Source: an uncultured Caulobacteraceae bacterium (GTDB lineage: Bacteria > Pseudomonadota > Alphaproteobacteria > Caulobacterales > Caulobacteraceae). From it: DNA of 6,746 nucleotides. A program made the position numbers and the translations under genes. The notes beneath the pieces were generated by a model that saw only the letters and a list, made by a program, of their open reading frames with translations, was not told the DNA's origin and made no database searches. The first letter of the stretch is position 1. Each line of letters starts with the position of its first letter. Location: contig CALEOQ010000319.1 in NCBI GenBank assembly GCA_937910255.1, forward strand, positions 1-6,746, written 5' to 3'. This document shows, piece by piece, positions 6,658 through 6,746 of the stretch.

Positions 6658-6746
6658 CGATCGGACGAGCACACGTCTGAACTCCAGTCACGGCGTAATC
6701 TCGTATCACGTCTTTCGCTCGAAACATAAAAAATATGCCAACCAGC
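6658..6746 (+). other. Illumina adapter read-through (not genomic)
   Basis: Positions 6658-6691 match the TruSeq-type read adapter at 32 of 34 positions, with mismatches at 6658 and 6666; the core CTGAACTCCAGTCAC is exact. Next comes a six-base block, GGCGTA (6692-6697), where the sample index belongs. ATCTCGTAT (6698-6706) then matches the next adapter segment exactly. A degraded copy of the flow-cell end follows (10 of 15 matches, 6707-6721), and then an A-rich tail. This is the layout of a read running past a short insert with rising error rate. The adapter sequence is recalled from memory. The true genome end is at or just before 6658. Confidence 0.95.

Noticed and set aside
6651..6660. 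ATG at 6651 as the start of cpoB/ybgF, which often follows pal
   Set aside because: There is no ribosome binding site, and the sequence becomes adapter within a few codons, so no gene identity can be supported.
5634..6674. Minus-strand open frame (346 codons) across the tolB end, pal and the window end
   Set aside because: It starts inside adapter sequence and runs antisense through pal, the terminator and tolB, so it cannot be a real gene.

Overview
The window is a very GC-rich chromosomal segment from an alphaproteobacterium, most likely of the Caulobacteraceae (Caulobacter, Phenylobacterium or Brevundimonas type). This rests on gene order, protein style and composition; no database search was possible. 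The order is ruvA-ruvB-ybgC-tolQ-tolR-tolA-tolB-pal, all on the + strand. This is a well-known conserved core arrangement, and I see no new accessory system here. The most notable item is technical: the last ~90 bases are Illumina library adapter sequence, not genome.

Positions 1-2152 hold a tight cluster. The last codons of an upstream gene (probably ruvC, by synteny) run into ruvA through a TGATG overlap. ruvA and ruvB overlap by ATGA. ybgC follows after 17 bases. RuvA and RuvB form the Holliday-junction branch-migration motor. YbgC is a hotdog-fold acyl-CoA thioesterase that usually accompanies the tol genes.

Positions 2153-2435 (283 bases) are non-coding. They hold a short hairpin directly after the ybgC stop, an interrupted palindrome (2233-2291) that looks like a dispersed intergenic repeat, and the tolQ ribosome binding site. 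No convincing promoter could be picked out, although one is expected for tolQ.

Positions 2436-5808 hold tolQ, tolR, tolA and tolB with gaps of 6, 9 and 16 bases. TolQ and TolR form the inner-membrane proton-driven motor. TolA carries the energy across the periplasm. TolB is the periplasmic beta-propeller partner of the lipoprotein Pal. Together with Pal they constrict and stabilise the outer membrane during division.

Positions 5809-5942 separate tolB from pal. They hold a possible sigma70-type promoter and a weak GC hairpin with a T run, which suggests that pal has some transcription of its own. pal (5943-6494) is followed by a strong intrinsic terminator (6522-6549) that closes the transcription unit. 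Positions 6550-6657 look genomic but hold no gene I can support. From about 6658 to the end the sequence is adapter, a six-base index, more adapter and an A-rich error tail.
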